This document shows, one piece after another, positions 47,786 to 56,488 of a stretch of DNA of 64,000 nucleotides. The position numbers and the translations under genes were made by a program. The notes beneath the pieces were generated by a model. That model was not told where the DNA came from. It did not search any database and worked only from the letters and a program-made list of their open reading frames with translations. Origin of the DNA: Methylorubrum rhodinum. GTDB taxonomy: Bacteria; Pseudomonadota; Alphaproteobacteria; Rhizobiales; Beijerinckiaceae. The stretch is from positions 310,001 through 374,000 of the forward strand of contig NZ_JACHOP010000001.1 of assembly GCF_014199935.1 (NCBI RefSeq), written 5' to 3'. The number at the start of each line of letters is the position of its first letter. Position 1 is the first letter of the stretch.

Positions 47786-48958
47786 CTACCGCCCCAGCCA
47801 CCCCCTGATCCGCGCCACCGCCTCGCGGCACGCCGCCTCCGAGCCCGCGAAGGAGAAGCGGACGTGGTGGCCCCCCTCCCCCGGATCGAAGTCGAGGCCG
47901 GGGGTTGCCGCCACGCCGGTCTCGGCGAGCATGCGGCGGCAGAAGTCGGTGGCATCGCCCGAGAGTTTCGCGATGTCGGCGTAGAGGTAGAAGGCGCCGT
48001 CCACCGGGTGGATGCCGGTGAAGCTCAAGCCCGGCAGCGCGTCGAGGAGCAGGGCGCGGTTGCGCGCATAGCCGTCGCGGATGGCGCCGATCTCGTCGAG
48101 CGCGTCGAAGGCCGCAAGCGCGGCCACCTGCGACAGGTAGGGCGCCGAGATGTAGAGGTTCTGCGCCAGCCGCTCAATCGGCCGCACGAGCGCTTCCGGC
48201 ACCACCATCCAGCCGATGCGCCAGCCGGTCATGCAGTAGAATTTCGAGAACGAGTTGATCACGAGAGCGTCCGGATCGAACTGGAGCGCGGTCGCGGTCG
48301 GCACGCCGTAGCTGAGGCCGTGATAGATCTCGTCGGAGACGAACGGCAGCCCGAGACCGCGCGCGGTGGCGCACAACTCGGCGAGGCGGGCCGGCTCGAT
48401 CACCGTGCCGGACGGGTTGGCCGGGCTCATCACCAGAACCCCCGAGAGCCTTTTCGACGCGTGAACGTCGCGCAGCAGGGCGCTGGTGGGGGCGAACCGA
48501 TCCTCGGCCCGCAGGATCATCGGCTGCGGGATCAGGTCGAGGGCGCGCAGGATGCCGTGATAGGCCGGATAGCCGGGGCACGGCACGCCGACCCGCGCGC
48601 CCGCATCGAACAGGGCGAGGAAGGCCAGGACGAAGCCGGCGGACGAGCCCGTCGTCACCACGACCCGCTCCGGCGAAATCCGCACGCCGTAGGTCTCGGC
48701 GTAGTGGCGCGCGATGCGCTCGCGCAAACGCGGCATCCCGAGCGCTTCGGTGTAGGGGATGCGCCCGTCGGCGAGCGCGCTTTGCGCCGCCGCAATCACC
48801 GCCCGCGGCGCGGGCGCCGAGGGCTGGCCGACCTCCATGTGGATCACGCCCTCCCCGCGCCGCTCCCGCGCGCCGGCCTCGGCCATCACGTCCATGGCGA
48901 GGAAGGGCGCGACGGCCTGCGCGCGACGCGAGAGCGAAGGGCTGGACTCGGTCGGCAT
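47786..48958 (-). CDS. Class I/II pyridoxal-phosphate aminotransferase
   Basis: The protein has 390 residues from ATG 48958. Fold-type I landmarks are VIHMEVGQPSAPAP, YTEALGMPRLRERIARHY, the SPANPSGTVI turn, FVSDEIYHGLSY, and the PLP lysine Lys239 in SFSKFYCMTGWRIGWMV. The RFSFAGS end carries the substrate-carboxylate Arg. It resembles aspartate/aromatic and MalY/PatA-type aminotransferases acting in amino-acid metabolism. The substrate cannot be told from sequence alone. It converges with the small membrane genes. Confidence 0.9.
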   Translation of the reverse strand: MPTESSPSLSRRAQAVAPFLAMDVMAEAGARERRGEGVIHMEVGQPSAPAPRAVIAAAQSALADGRIPYTEALGMPRLRERIARHYAETYGVRISPERVVVTTGSSAGFVLAFLALFDAGARVGVPCPGYPAYHGILRALDLIPQPMILRAEDRFAPTSALLRDVHASKRLSGVLVMSPANPSGTVIEPARLAELCATARGLGLPFVSDEIYHGLSYGVPTATALQFDPDALVINSFSKFYCMTGWRIGWMVVPEALVRPIERLAQNLYISAPYLSQVAALAAFDALDEIGAIRDGYARNRALLLDALPGLSFTGIHPVDGAFYLYADIAKLSGDATDFCRRMLAETGVAATPGLDFDPGEGGHHVRFSFAGSEAACREAVARIRGWLGR

Positions 48959-49148
48959 CGGCGGGCTCCGGGTTCGCGGGGAGCGCGGCCCATAGCAGAT
49001 CGGGGCTGCGCAGGAGAGCGTGGCGAACCGCCTGCCGTGCCCATGCTTGCAACCCCTTGCCGCGAGCGTCACCATCGGTGGCGGGCGTTCCGGCCAGCTT
49101 ACACCGAAAGAGACGTCGCCTTCGTGGATCGTGTCAGGAGCCTGTCCG

Positions 49149-49373
49149 ATGTTCGTTCGTGACTACGACGTCAGACTGGACTGGCTGCCCGCCTCGGAGG
49201 GCGGCGGATGGCACGCGACCGTGCCCGACCTGCCCGGATGCATGTCGGACGGGGATACGGTCGAGCAGGCCATGGCGAATGTCGAGGATGCCATCGAATG
49301 CTGGATCGCGGCGGCGCGACGCCTCGGGCGCGCGGTGCCGGCGCCCGCCGAAGTCACCGCGCGGCGGGCCTGA
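49149..49373 (+). CDS. HicB-like antitoxin-fold protein, no HicA partner seen
   Basis: The protein has 74 residues. An AGGAG site lies 8 bases before the ATG. The degraded RNase H-like HicB fold is clear: YDVRLDWLPASEGGGWHATVPDLPGCMSDGDTVEQAMANVEDAIECWIAAARR. HicB normally neutralises the HicA mRNA interferase encoded just upstream or downstream, but neither side has a HicA-like frame. It also lacks a C-terminal DNA-binding domain. It may be a stand-alone relative or act on a HicA elsewhere. Confidence 0.85.
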   Translation: MFVRDYDVRLDWLPASEGGGWHATVPDLPGCMSDGDTVEQAMANVEDAIECWIAAARRLGRAVPAPAEVTARRA

Positions 49374-49383
49374 ACCGAAAACG

Positions 49384-50439
49384 TTACGGCGCGCTCTCGA
49401 CCGCCCGGCCGAAGGCCTGGACGAGGCCGCCTTCCAGCTTGCCGTCCATGGCCGAGAGGATCGCGAGGGCGTCGCGGGTCGCCATCGGCTTCTTGTAGGG
49501 GCGCCGTTCGATCAGGGCGGCGTAGATGTCGCAGATCGTCAGCAGGCGCACCGGGTCGCCGATCTCGGCGGCGCTGAGGCCGTCGGGATAGCCGGAGCCG
49601 TCGAGCATCTCGTGGTGGTGGCGCGTGACGGCGAGCGTCACGGGATCGCAGCCGCCCGAGGCGCTGAGGATCTCGTGGCCGATCGGCGCATGGGTCTGCA
49701 TCACCGCCCGCTCGTCGTCGTCGAGGCGGCCCGGCTTGTTCAGGATGGCGTGGGGGATGCGCGACTTGCCGACATCGTGGACGAGGGCGGCGCGGGTGAG
49801 GCGCTGGCGGTCGGTCTGGGACAGCCCGAGACTCAGCGCGAAGGCCGCCACCGTACCGGACACCAGCAGGCAGTGCTGGAAGGTGACGTCGTCGTAGGCC
49901 CAGACCTCGTCGAGCCAGCGCGACAGGCCGCCGTCGTGGATGGCGTCGAGCACCGGATCGATGCCGCCGTCCACGACCTTCATGTCGAGAGTCCCGGTCT
50001 CGGCGGTCTTGAGCAGGGCCGTCATCGTCGCCCCTGCCCGTTTGATCTCGCGGGTCACCACGAGGTCGGCCACCGACTTGTCGGGCCAGACCTCGCGCAC
50101 GAGCGATCCCACCACCAGGCGCGGCTCGACATGGGCCGAGAGGCAGACCGTGGCCCCGAGGTTGCGCGCCTCGATGAAGGCCGCCTGGCTCTCGCTGCGG
50201 GTCAGGTAGATCAGCGGCGAGCGCGTGCGGCCCGGCCGGCTCGCGAGCCGTCGCAGGCAGCTCTTGGCTTCGGGACGGCTCAGGGTGATGTCCGCGACGA
50301 CGCCGCCGAGCGGGCCGAGCCGATCCCAGGTCTCGTCGATGCCGACGACCCGGCACTCGGCCACCGCATTGATCGCGTCGACCAGCGGCTTGCTCCGGTC
50401 GGGTCGGTCGCTGAGAACGACGATCACACCCCGACTCAT
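49384..50439 (-). CDS. HD-GYP domain protein, probable cyclic-di-GMP phosphodiesterase
   Basis: The protein has 351 residues. Residues of about 1-130 look like a receiver fold without a clear phosphorylatable aspartate set (VIVVLSDRPDRSKPLVDAI, GGVVADITL, PLIYLTRSES). The HD-GYP domain occupies about 190-340: HCLLVSG, then His221-Asp222 in LVHDVGKSRIPHAI, and HHHEMLDGSGYPDGL. These motifs supply the metal centre that opens cyclic-di-GMP. The protein should link some signal to motility or biofilm control. It lies divergent from the DsbA-like gene, and its stop is 10 bases from the HicB-like stop. Confidence 0.9.
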   Translation of the reverse strand: MSRGVIVVLSDRPDRSKPLVDAINAVAECRVVGIDETWDRLGPLGGVVADITLSRPEAKSCLRRLASRPGRTRSPLIYLTRSESQAAFIEARNLGATVCLSAHVEPRLVVGSLVREVWPDKSVADLVVTREIKRAGATMTALLKTAETGTLDMKVVDGGIDPVLDAIHDGGLSRWLDEVWAYDDVTFQHCLLVSGTVAAFALSLGLSQTDRQRLTRAALVHDVGKSRIPHAILNKPGRLDDDERAVMQTHAPIGHEILSASGGCDPVTLAVTRHHHEMLDGSGYPDGLSAAEIGDPVRLLTICDIYAALIERRPYKKPMATRDALAILSAMDGKLEGGLVQAFGRAVESAP

Positions 50440-50731
50440 CCGATGCTCCCGCCGACGCCCGTCCCGAACTTGTGATGGCGGGAGCTTATCATTCCGCTAA
50501 TCCAACCGCGTCTTCCTATCGGAATCCCGCACGTCTCCGGTCCGGAGGGCGCCGCGAAAACGCCGCACCGCGGCGGCAGGAGTCCGAAGGCGTCCCGCGG
50601 GGCCGCCCGAAAAGAGTCGCATCGGCGGACTCGTCGCCCCATGCCATAACGTGGCGTGCCATAACCCCGCGTGCCGTCCCCATGGGCCGCCTCCTTCGCC
50701 GAAGACCGGCCCCCAATCAATCGAGGTATCG

Positions 50732-51511
50732 ATGCAGCCCTTCCGCTCCGTTCCGGCCCTCGCGCTCGCCGGCACTCTCCTGCTCGGCGCGGGCCCGGCG
50801 GCCTTCGCGGAAGACGCCGCCCCCTTCACCGACGCCCAGCGCAAGGCGATCGAGGGCATCGTCAAGGACTACCTCGTCAAGAACCCGGACGTGCTGCAGG
50901 AAGCCATCGCCGAGGGCGAGCGCCGGGCCCAGGAGACGCAGCGCCTCGCCCAGGCCGCCGCCCTGAAGGAATCGCGCGAGGCGCTGGTCAACTCGCCCCA
51001 TGGCATCGTGGCCGGCAACCCCGCGGGCGACATCACCGTGGTCGAGTTCTTCGACTACAATTGCGGCTATTGCCGCAAGGCGTTCTCCGACGTCCAGGCG
51101 CTGATCAAGTCCGACCCGAAGCTGCGGGTCGTGCTCAAGGACTTCCCCGTGCTCGGCGCCGAGTCGCTGGAGGCCAGCAAGGTGGCGCTCGCGGCCAAGC
51201 TCCAGCTCAAGCCCGAGAAGATGTTCGACTTCCACGCCAAGCTCCTGGAGACCAAGGGCCGCATCAACGCCGAGCGGGCGCTGGCCGTGGGCAAGGAACT
51301 CGGGGCCGACGTCGAGCGGCTGAAGAAGGACGCGCAGGGCCCCGAGGTGAAGGCGGCGTTGGCCGAGAACGTGGGGCTCGGCGACAAGCTCAGCCTCTCG
51401 GGCACGCCGGCCTTCGTCATCGGCGACGAGATCCTGCCCGGCGCCGTCGGCGTGGACGCCATGCGCAAGACCATCAGCGACGTGCGCCAGTGCGGCCACG
51501 CGAGCTGCTGA
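50732..51511 (+). CDS. DsbA-family thiol:disulfide oxidoreductase (Com1-like)
   Basis: The protein has 259 residues from ATG 50732; an upstream in-frame extension would precede the signal peptide and is unlikely. The signal peptide is SVPALALAGTLLLGAGPAAFA. A helical N-terminal segment (about 30-85) resembles the dimerising region of DsbG/Com1-type proteins. The thioredoxin fold has FFDYNCGYCRKAF with Cys111 and Cys114, and the cis-proline in SGTPAFVIGDE. It probably forms or isomerises disulfides in the periplasm. Two extra cysteines occur at the C-terminus (RQCGHASC). A terminator follows. Confidence 0.93.
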   Translation: MQPFRSVPALALAGTLLLGAGPAAFAEDAAPFTDAQRKAIEGIVKDYLVKNPDVLQEAIAEGERRAQETQRLAQAAALKESREALVNSPHGIVAGNPAGDITVVEFFDYNCGYCRKAFSDVQALIKSDPKLRVVLKDFPVLGAESLEASKVALAAKLQLKPEKMFDFHAKLLETKGRINAERALAVGKELGADVERLKKDAQGPEVKAALAENVGLGDKLSLSGTPAFVIGDEILPGAVGVDAMRKTISDVRQCGHASC

Positions 51512-51521
51512 GACCGGTGAC

Positions 51522-51548
51522 GGGCACCGCCTCCGGGCGGTGCCCTTT
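51522..51548 (+). terminator. Terminator after the DsbA-like gene
   Basis: GGGCACCGCC and GGCGGTGCCC form a perfect 10-bp stem with a 4-base loop, followed by TTT. It lies 10 bases after the stop and 8 bases before the convergent ligase stop, so it may act on both strands. Confidence 0.85.
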
Positions 51549-51556
51549 CAAGATCG

Positions 51557-53248
51557 TCAGGCGGCGCCGTCCCTGAGGGCGCGCCGCAGCACCTTGCCGA
51601 CATTGGTCTTGGGCAGCGCGTCGTGGACCACGACCTTGCGCGGCACCTTGTAGCCGGTCAGCCCGGCGCGGGCATGCGCCCGGAGGATGTCCGCGGTGCA
51701 ACTCTCGTCGCGCAAAACCACGTGGGCGACCACCATCTCGCCGCTGTCCTCGCACGGCGCGCCGACGACGGCGCATTCCACCACCGCCGGGTGGGTGGCG
51801 AGCACGTCCTCGACCTCGTTCGGGTAGACGTTGAAGCCGGAGACGAGGATCATGTCCTTCATCCGGTCGACGATGCGGATCTGCCCGTCCGGGGTCATCA
51901 CCGCCACGTCGCCGGTGCGGAAGAAGCCGTCCTCGGTCGTGGCGCCGCGGGTCTCCTCCGGGCGGTTCCAGTAGCCGGCCATCACCTGGGGGCCGCGCAC
52001 GCAGAGTTCGCCCGGCACGCCGAAGGGCAGGACCGCGCCGTCGGCCCCGCGGATCGACACCTCGGTCGAGGGCAGCGGATAGCCGATCGTGCCGGTCCAG
52101 TCCTTCAGCCCGAGCGGGTTGACGCTCACCACCGGCGAGGTCTCGGACAGGCCGTAGCCCTCTAGGATGGTCTGGCCGGTGATCGCCTTCCAGCGGGCGG
52201 CGACCGCCGATTGCACCGCCATGCCGCCGCCGACGACGTAGCGGATCTGCGACCAGTCCACGCTGCCGATCTTCGGGTGGTTGTTGAGCGCGTTGAACAG
52301 CGTGTTGACGCCGGCGAAGTCGGTGAACCGCGTCTTGCTCAGGGTCTTCACGAAGCCGTCGATGTCGCGCGGGTTGGGGATCAGCAGGCAGCAGCCGCCG
52401 AGCCGGAAGAAGAACAGGAAGCAGGCCGTGAGCGCGAAGATGTGGTAGAGCGGCAGCGCCGTCACCGCGACCCTCAGGTCCGTATCGTCCTCCGAGGCCC
52501 CGAACCAGACCCGGCTCTGCTCGACATTGGCGACGATGTTGGCGTGCGTCAGCATCGCGGCTTTCGCCACGCCCGTGGTGCCGCCGGTATATTGCAGGAA
52601 GGCGAGATCGTTCGGGCCGACCGTCGGCGTCGGCGGCTTCAGCGCGCGGCCTGCCTTCACCACCGCCTCGAAGCGCTGCGTCATTTGCGGCGGCAGCCCG
52701 AAGGGCGGCACCGCCCGCTTCACCCGCCGCGACACGGTGTTGACGACATGGCCCTTGAGACCGAGCAGCTCGCCTGGCGCCGCCACGACGATGCGCTCCA
52801 GGGCCGGGACCTGGGGGAGCGCCTTCTCGACGGTGTGGCCGAAGTTTTCGAGCACGAAGAGGGCGCGGGCGCCGGAATCGTTGAGCTGGGCCGCCAGCTC
52901 CCGCGGGGTGTAGAGCGGGTTGACGTTGACCACCGTGCAGCCCGCCGCGAGCACGCCGAGCAGGGTCACCGGGCAGGCCGGGACGTTGGGCATCATCACC
53001 GCCACGCGGTCGCCCTTGCCGTAACCGTTGTCCGCGAGCCACGCCGCGACTGCGCGGGCCGCCGCGCCGACCTCGCGGTAGCGCAGGCTCGTGCCGAAGC
53101 AGCTCACGGCCGGGCGCTCGGCGAAGCGCGCCACGCTGCGCTCGAACAGGTCGATCACCGTGCCGAGCGATTCCGTCTCGATCGTGTGCGGGATGCCCGG
53201 CGGGTAGGCGGACAGCCAGGGCCGCTCCGCGCTCCGGTTCTCGGCCAT
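51557..53248 (-). CDS. fadD: Long-chain fatty acid-CoA ligase-like AMP-binding enzyme
   Basis: The protein has 563 residues, the usual FadD length. The adenylate-forming motif is FLQYTGGTTGVAKAAMLTH near 218-236; the usual Lys-Gly is Lys-Ala here. Other landmarks are LEGYGLSETSP, VPGELCVRGPQVMAGYWNRPEET, the TGDVAVM motif and LPKTNVGKVLRRALR with the catalytic lysine. It activates a fatty acid through an acyl-adenylate to acyl-CoA at the inner face of the membrane. Other carboxylate substrates cannot be excluded. It lies 120 bases downstream of the unknown membrane protein gene on the same strand. Confidence 0.9.
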   Translation of the reverse strand: MAENRSAERPWLSAYPPGIPHTIETESLGTVIDLFERSVARFAERPAVSCFGTSLRYREVGAAARAVAAWLADNGYGKGDRVAVMMPNVPACPVTLLGVLAAGCTVVNVNPLYTPRELAAQLNDSGARALFVLENFGHTVEKALPQVPALERIVVAAPGELLGLKGHVVNTVSRRVKRAVPPFGLPPQMTQRFEAVVKAGRALKPPTPTVGPNDLAFLQYTGGTTGVAKAAMLTHANIVANVEQSRVWFGASEDDTDLRVAVTALPLYHIFALTACFLFFFRLGGCCLLIPNPRDIDGFVKTLSKTRFTDFAGVNTLFNALNNHPKIGSVDWSQIRYVVGGGMAVQSAVAARWKAITGQTILEGYGLSETSPVVSVNPLGLKDWTGTIGYPLPSTEVSIRGADGAVLPFGVPGELCVRGPQVMAGYWNRPEETRGATTEDGFFRTGDVAVMTPDGQIRIVDRMKDMILVSGFNVYPNEVEDVLATHPAVVECAVVGAPCEDSGEMVVAHVVLRDESCTADILRAHARAGLTGYKVPRKVVVHDALPKTNVGKVLRRALRDGAA

Positions 53249-53368
53249 CCTCGTCCTCCCGGCCCGTGACTGTCGGGCGTTGCCCCCGGCCGCCGGACGT
53301 AGCGCCGGCTCGGCCTGTTCCGCACAATGGCTTAAGCGTTTCGGACGCGTCCGATCAACCCGCGGCGC

Positions 53369-54079
53369 CTACCCCGTGACCCCGATCCGCCTCGGCCGGA
53401 GTCGGGATCCGATCAGCAGCACGTGCGGCAGCGCCGCCGCCGTGATCAGGCCCGCCGCGATGGCGAGGTCGCCCCCGTCGAGCGGGCGGCGCGGCCAGGG
53501 GCCGAGGCCCAGGTCGCGGCCTGCGCCGATCAGCGCCGCGCCGAACCACAGGGCGAGGAAGGCCCCGACCATGCCGACGAGGCCGCGCCCCAGCGCGCGC
53601 CAGCGGCCCCCCGGTGCCGGGTGGCCCGGCCGGCCGGCGAGGAGCACGCCGAGCCCCATCGCCAGCCCGAACACGCTCGCGCCCGCGGCGGCGCCGAGCG
53701 CGTAGGCGATCGCCATCGGCATGCCGTTGAGGAAGGCGCCGCTGCCGGTGCCGAAGCCCGCCCGCAGGATGAGGCCGCCGAAGGTCGGATGCAGGCTCGC
53801 GCCCGCCACCAGCGCGAGGCCGAGGAGGCCGCCGATCAGCCGGCGGATCACGCCCGCGCGCCCCGGCGCCAGCGCCGCGACGAGAATGCGGGCGAGCCCG
53901 TAGACCAGCACGAAGGCGAAGAGCGGGTAGCGGTCGAGGAAGAAACCGTAGAAGCGGTTGGCCACGTCCGGCGGCATCGCCGCGCGTTGATCGAAGCCCG
54001 TCGCGTAGGTCGCGACGAGCGCCAGCAGCGCCACTGCCAGCGGCGCGGCGGCGACGGTCCAGGCGGCGGGCGCGGACAA
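53369..54079 (-). CDS. Polytopic membrane protein of unknown function
   Basis: The protein has 236 residues from a TTG at 54079 that follows the pepA stop by 11 bases. About six hydrophobic helices are visible: VAAAPLAVALLALVATYATGF, YPLFAFVLVYGLARILVAALA, LIGGLLGLALVAGASL, IAYALGAAAGASVFGLAMGLGVLLAG, ALGRGLVGMVGAFLALWFGAALI and the last in LAIAAGLITAAALPHVLLIG. Loops are rich in Gly, Arg and Pro. I do not recognise the family. Because its start is close to the pepA stop, it is probably the second gene of a pepA operon. Confidence 0.6.
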   Translation of the reverse strand: MSAPAAWTVAAAPLAVALLALVATYATGFDQRAAMPPDVANRFYGFFLDRYPLFAFVLVYGLARILVAALAPGRAGVIRRLIGGLLGLALVAGASLHPTFGGLILRAGFGTGSGAFLNGMPMAIAYALGAAAGASVFGLAMGLGVLLAGRPGHPAPGGRWRALGRGLVGMVGAFLALWFGAALIGAGRDLGLGPWPRRPLDGGDLAIAAGLITAAALPHVLLIGSRLRPRRIGVTG

Positions 54080-54090
54080 GGCCGGACCGC

Positions 54091-55581
54091 TCAGCGCTCG
54101 TAGTTGTCGCGCACCAGCCGGTCGAGCAGGCGCACGCCCCAGCCCGCGCCCCAACTGCGGTTGATCTCGGACGGGGTCGAGGACATGGCCACGCCCGCGA
54201 TGTCGAGATGCGCCCACGGCACGTCGTTGACGTAGCGCTTGAGGAAGGCGGCCGCCGTGGCCGCGCCGCCGTGGCGCCCGCCGGTGTTCTTCATGTCGGC
54301 GAACTTCGAGTCGATCGCCTTGTCGAAGGCCGGGATCAGCGGCATCCGCCACACCTTCTCGTTCGCCGCCTCGCCCGCAGCCGTGATCTTGGCCGAGAGG
54401 TCGTCGTCGTTGGAGAACAGGCCGGCGATGTCCTGGCCGAGCGCGACGATGATCGCGCCGGTCAGCGTCGCGAGGTCGATCATGGCCTTGGGCTTGTAGG
54501 TCGCCTGGATGTGCCAGAGCACGTCGGCGAGCACGAGGCGCCCTTCCGCGTCGGTGTTGATGACCTCGATGGTCTGGCCGGAGAGCGAGGTGACGATGTC
54601 GGACGGGCGGTAGGCATTGCCGTCGGGCATGTTCTCGACGATGCCGATGGCGCCGATCACGTTCGCCTTGGCCTTGCGGGCGGCCAGCGCGTGGAGCGTC
54701 CCGACGACCGCGGCCGAGCCGCCCATGTCGCCCTTCATGTCCTCCATGCCGCCGGCCGACTTGATCGACACGCCGCCGGAATCGAACACCACGCCCTTGC
54801 CGATGAGCGCCAGCGGCGGTTCATTCGCCTCGCCCCCGTTCCAGCGCATGATGACGACGCGCGGCTCGCGGACCGAGCCCTGGGCCACCGCGATCAGCGC
54901 GCCCATGCCGAGCTGCTTCAACTGCGCGAGATCGAGGATCTCGACCTCGACGCCGAGCTTGGTCAGCTCCGAGACGCGCTTGGCGTACTCTTCCGGGTAG
55001 AGCACGTTCGGCGGCTCGTTGACGAGGTTGCGCGCCAGAACCACACCCTGGGCGACCGCGGCGGCGTCCTCGGCGGCGCCCTTGGCCGCGGCGGGGTCGG
55101 CGGTCAGCAGCGTGAGCGCGGCGGAGGCCTCGTCCTCGTCCTTCTTCTTGGTCTTGTAGCGGTCGAAGCTGTAGCTGCGCAGGCGCGCGCCGAGGCTGAA
55201 ATCGGCGACGTCCCGGGCGCTGCCGGCGTAGCCCGGCCAGTCGAGCACCACGCGGGCCTTGCGCGCCCCGACCTTGCCGGCGGTGAGGCCGCCGAGCAGG
55301 GTCCAGTCGAGCTTGGCCCGGTCCTTCTCGGAGCCGAGCCCGATCACCACGAGGCGGTCGGCCTCGACGTTGGCGGGGGCGGGCAGCGAGAGCGCCGACT
55401 GCGCCTTGCCCTTGAAGCGCTCGCTGGCAGAGGCGCGGGCCACGAGTTCGGCGCCCTGGCGCCCCAGAGCCTCGCTCGCCGCCCCCGACAGGGCGAGGTC
55501 GTCGCCCACGAACACCACGAGGTCGCCCCCGGATCCGCGCGACGACAGCGGCTCAAAGGCGATTTCGATCCCACCGGCCAT
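54091..55581 (-). CDS. pepA: Leucyl aminopeptidase (cytosol aminopeptidase, M17)
   Basis: The protein has 496 residues from ATG 55581. The M17 catalytic region is complete: [26 protein letters not shown] and the signature [12 protein letters not shown], which supply two-metal ligands and the catalytic Lys/Arg. [19 protein letters not shown] and [11 protein letters not shown] follow. It trims N-terminal residues, preferring leucine, and PepA of E. coli also binds DNA in plasmid-dimer resolution; that side role is not inferable here. A probable co-transcribed membrane protein gene follows by 11 bases. Confidence 0.96.
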   Translation of the reverse strand: MAGGIEIAFEPLSSRGSGGDLVVFVGDDLALSGAASEALGRQGAELVARASASERFKGKAQSALSLPAPANVEADRLVVIGLGSEKDRAKLDWTLLGGLTAGKVGARKARVVLDWPGYAGSARDVADFSLGARLRSYSFDRYKTKKKDEDEASAALTLLTADPAAAKGAAEDAAAVAQGVVLARNLVNEPPNVLYPEEYAKRVSELTKLGVEVEILDLAQLKQLGMGALIAVAQGSVREPRVVIMRWNGGEANEPPLALIGKGVVFDSGGVSIKSAGGMEDMKGDMGGSAAVVGTLHALAARKAKANVIGAIGIVENMPDGNAYRPSDIVTSLSGQTIEVINTDAEGRLVLADVLWHIQATYKPKAMIDLATLTGAIIVALGQDIAGLFSNDDDLSAKITAAGEAANEKVWRMPLIPAFDKAIDSKFADMKNTGGRHGGAATAAAFLKRYVNDVPWAHLDIAGVAMSSTPSEINRSWGAGWGVRLLDRLVRDNYER

Positions 55582-55705
55582 AATGCTCTTCGCTTTCCAC
55601 CCGTCTTCCGGCGGCTTTTCGCGCCCCGCGCGTGAAGCCGGCGACCTGTGTAGCCGCTGAGGCGGAGAACGCAACGCGCACGGTGGGGTGCGGCGATGAG
55701 ACTGT

Positions 55706-56005
55706 TCAGTCGGCCGGAAACAGGATCGCCTCGTAATCCTGTGCCCCGTTCAGCACTCGCAGCACTTCGATCGTCTCGCTGACGAGGCGGTAGAAGATCA
55801 GGTAGTCGCCGTAGACCCTTCGGCGGATGCCCGAAGCCTCGCGGCCCGGCAGCAGCGGGTAGGCGCGCGGCATCGCGGCAAGCCCGAGGCAGCGCTTTTC
55901 GAGTTCGGCCACGAAGCTGGCCGCCCGTGTCCGGCTGTCGAGGCCGATGAAGCGGCCGATGCGAACGAGGTCGCCCACCGCCGCTTCGGTGAGGACGACG
56001 ATCAC
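55706..56005 (-). CDS. parE: ParE/RelE-superfamily toxin
   Basis: The protein has 99 residues from a GTG at 56005 that overlaps the antitoxin stop as GTGA. The fold is clear: [54 protein letters not shown], then [29 protein letters not shown]. The Arg-Arg-rich YxxYLIFYR strand is the ParE/RelE hallmark. ParE toxins poison DNA gyrase, RelE toxins cut mRNA at the ribosome; the ParD-type partner favours the former. It is the second gene of the pair, translated by coupling. Confidence 0.92.
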   Translation of the reverse strand: MIVVLTEAAVGDLVRIGRFIGLDSRTRAASFVAELEKRCLGLAAMPRAYPLLPGREASGIRRRVYGDYLIFYRLVSETIEVLRVLNGAQDYEAILFPAD

Positions 56006-56292
56006 GGTTTCGCGGCGTCTTCGTCGAGGCCGAGTTCGGCCCGGATGCGGGCGAAGGCCTCGCCGACCGGCATGACGCGGCCGGCCTCGGCGTCGGCGAT
56101 TCCTTCCGCGAGCGCTGCGTCGAGGGTGCGCAGGCGCGCCTCGCGCTCCTTCTCGGCGAGATAGCGCGTGCGAACGAGGTCGCGGATGTACTCGCTGGTC
56201 GTCGCGAAGGCGCCCTCGCGCACCTTGTCGCGCACGAACTGCTCCAGTTCGCGCGTCAGCGTGACGGTCATCTGACCGGTCGGCGTCGGCAT
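56002..56292 (-). CDS. parD: ParD-type antitoxin
   Basis: The protein has 96 residues from ATG 56292, supported by an AGGAGG site 6 bases upstream. The N-terminal ribbon-helix-helix reads GQMTVTLTRELEQFVRDKVREGAFATTSEYIRDLVRTRYL, the typical ParD/CopG DNA-binding motif. The C-terminal part (about 55-96) is helical and charged and would clamp the toxin. It should repress its own operon, in line with the palindromic AT-rich site just upstream. Confidence 0.92.
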   Translation of the reverse strand: MPTPTGQMTVTLTRELEQFVRDKVREGAFATTSEYIRDLVRTRYLAEKEREARLRTLDAALAEGIADAEAGRVMPVGEAFARIRAELGLDEDAAKP

Positions 56293-56319
56293 TCCGGCCT
56301 CCTGGCTTCCTACAAAAAA

Positions 56320-56335
56320 GATTACAATGAAAATC
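56320..56335. promoter_or_regulatory. AT-rich imperfect palindrome upstream of parD, candidate operator
   Basis: GATTACAATGAAAATC carries GATT and AATC arms in an AT-rich island of about 25 bases (56311-56335) 28 bases before the parD start. Ribbon-helix-helix antitoxins bind such short inverted sites. The lptF promoter also lies in this divergent gap. Confidence 0.4.
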
Positions 56336-56488
56336 ACTGGCGCATAGCCCGGTGGGCGCTGCCGGCCTTCGACGCCCTGCCCCGAAACAGCCGCATTCCG
56401 GGCGCCCCGAACCGTCCGGGCGACACGGCTTGGCTTGGCCGCGCCGGGCGGCGAGAATGCAAGGCGGGGACGGCGCGAGAGGCGCGGG

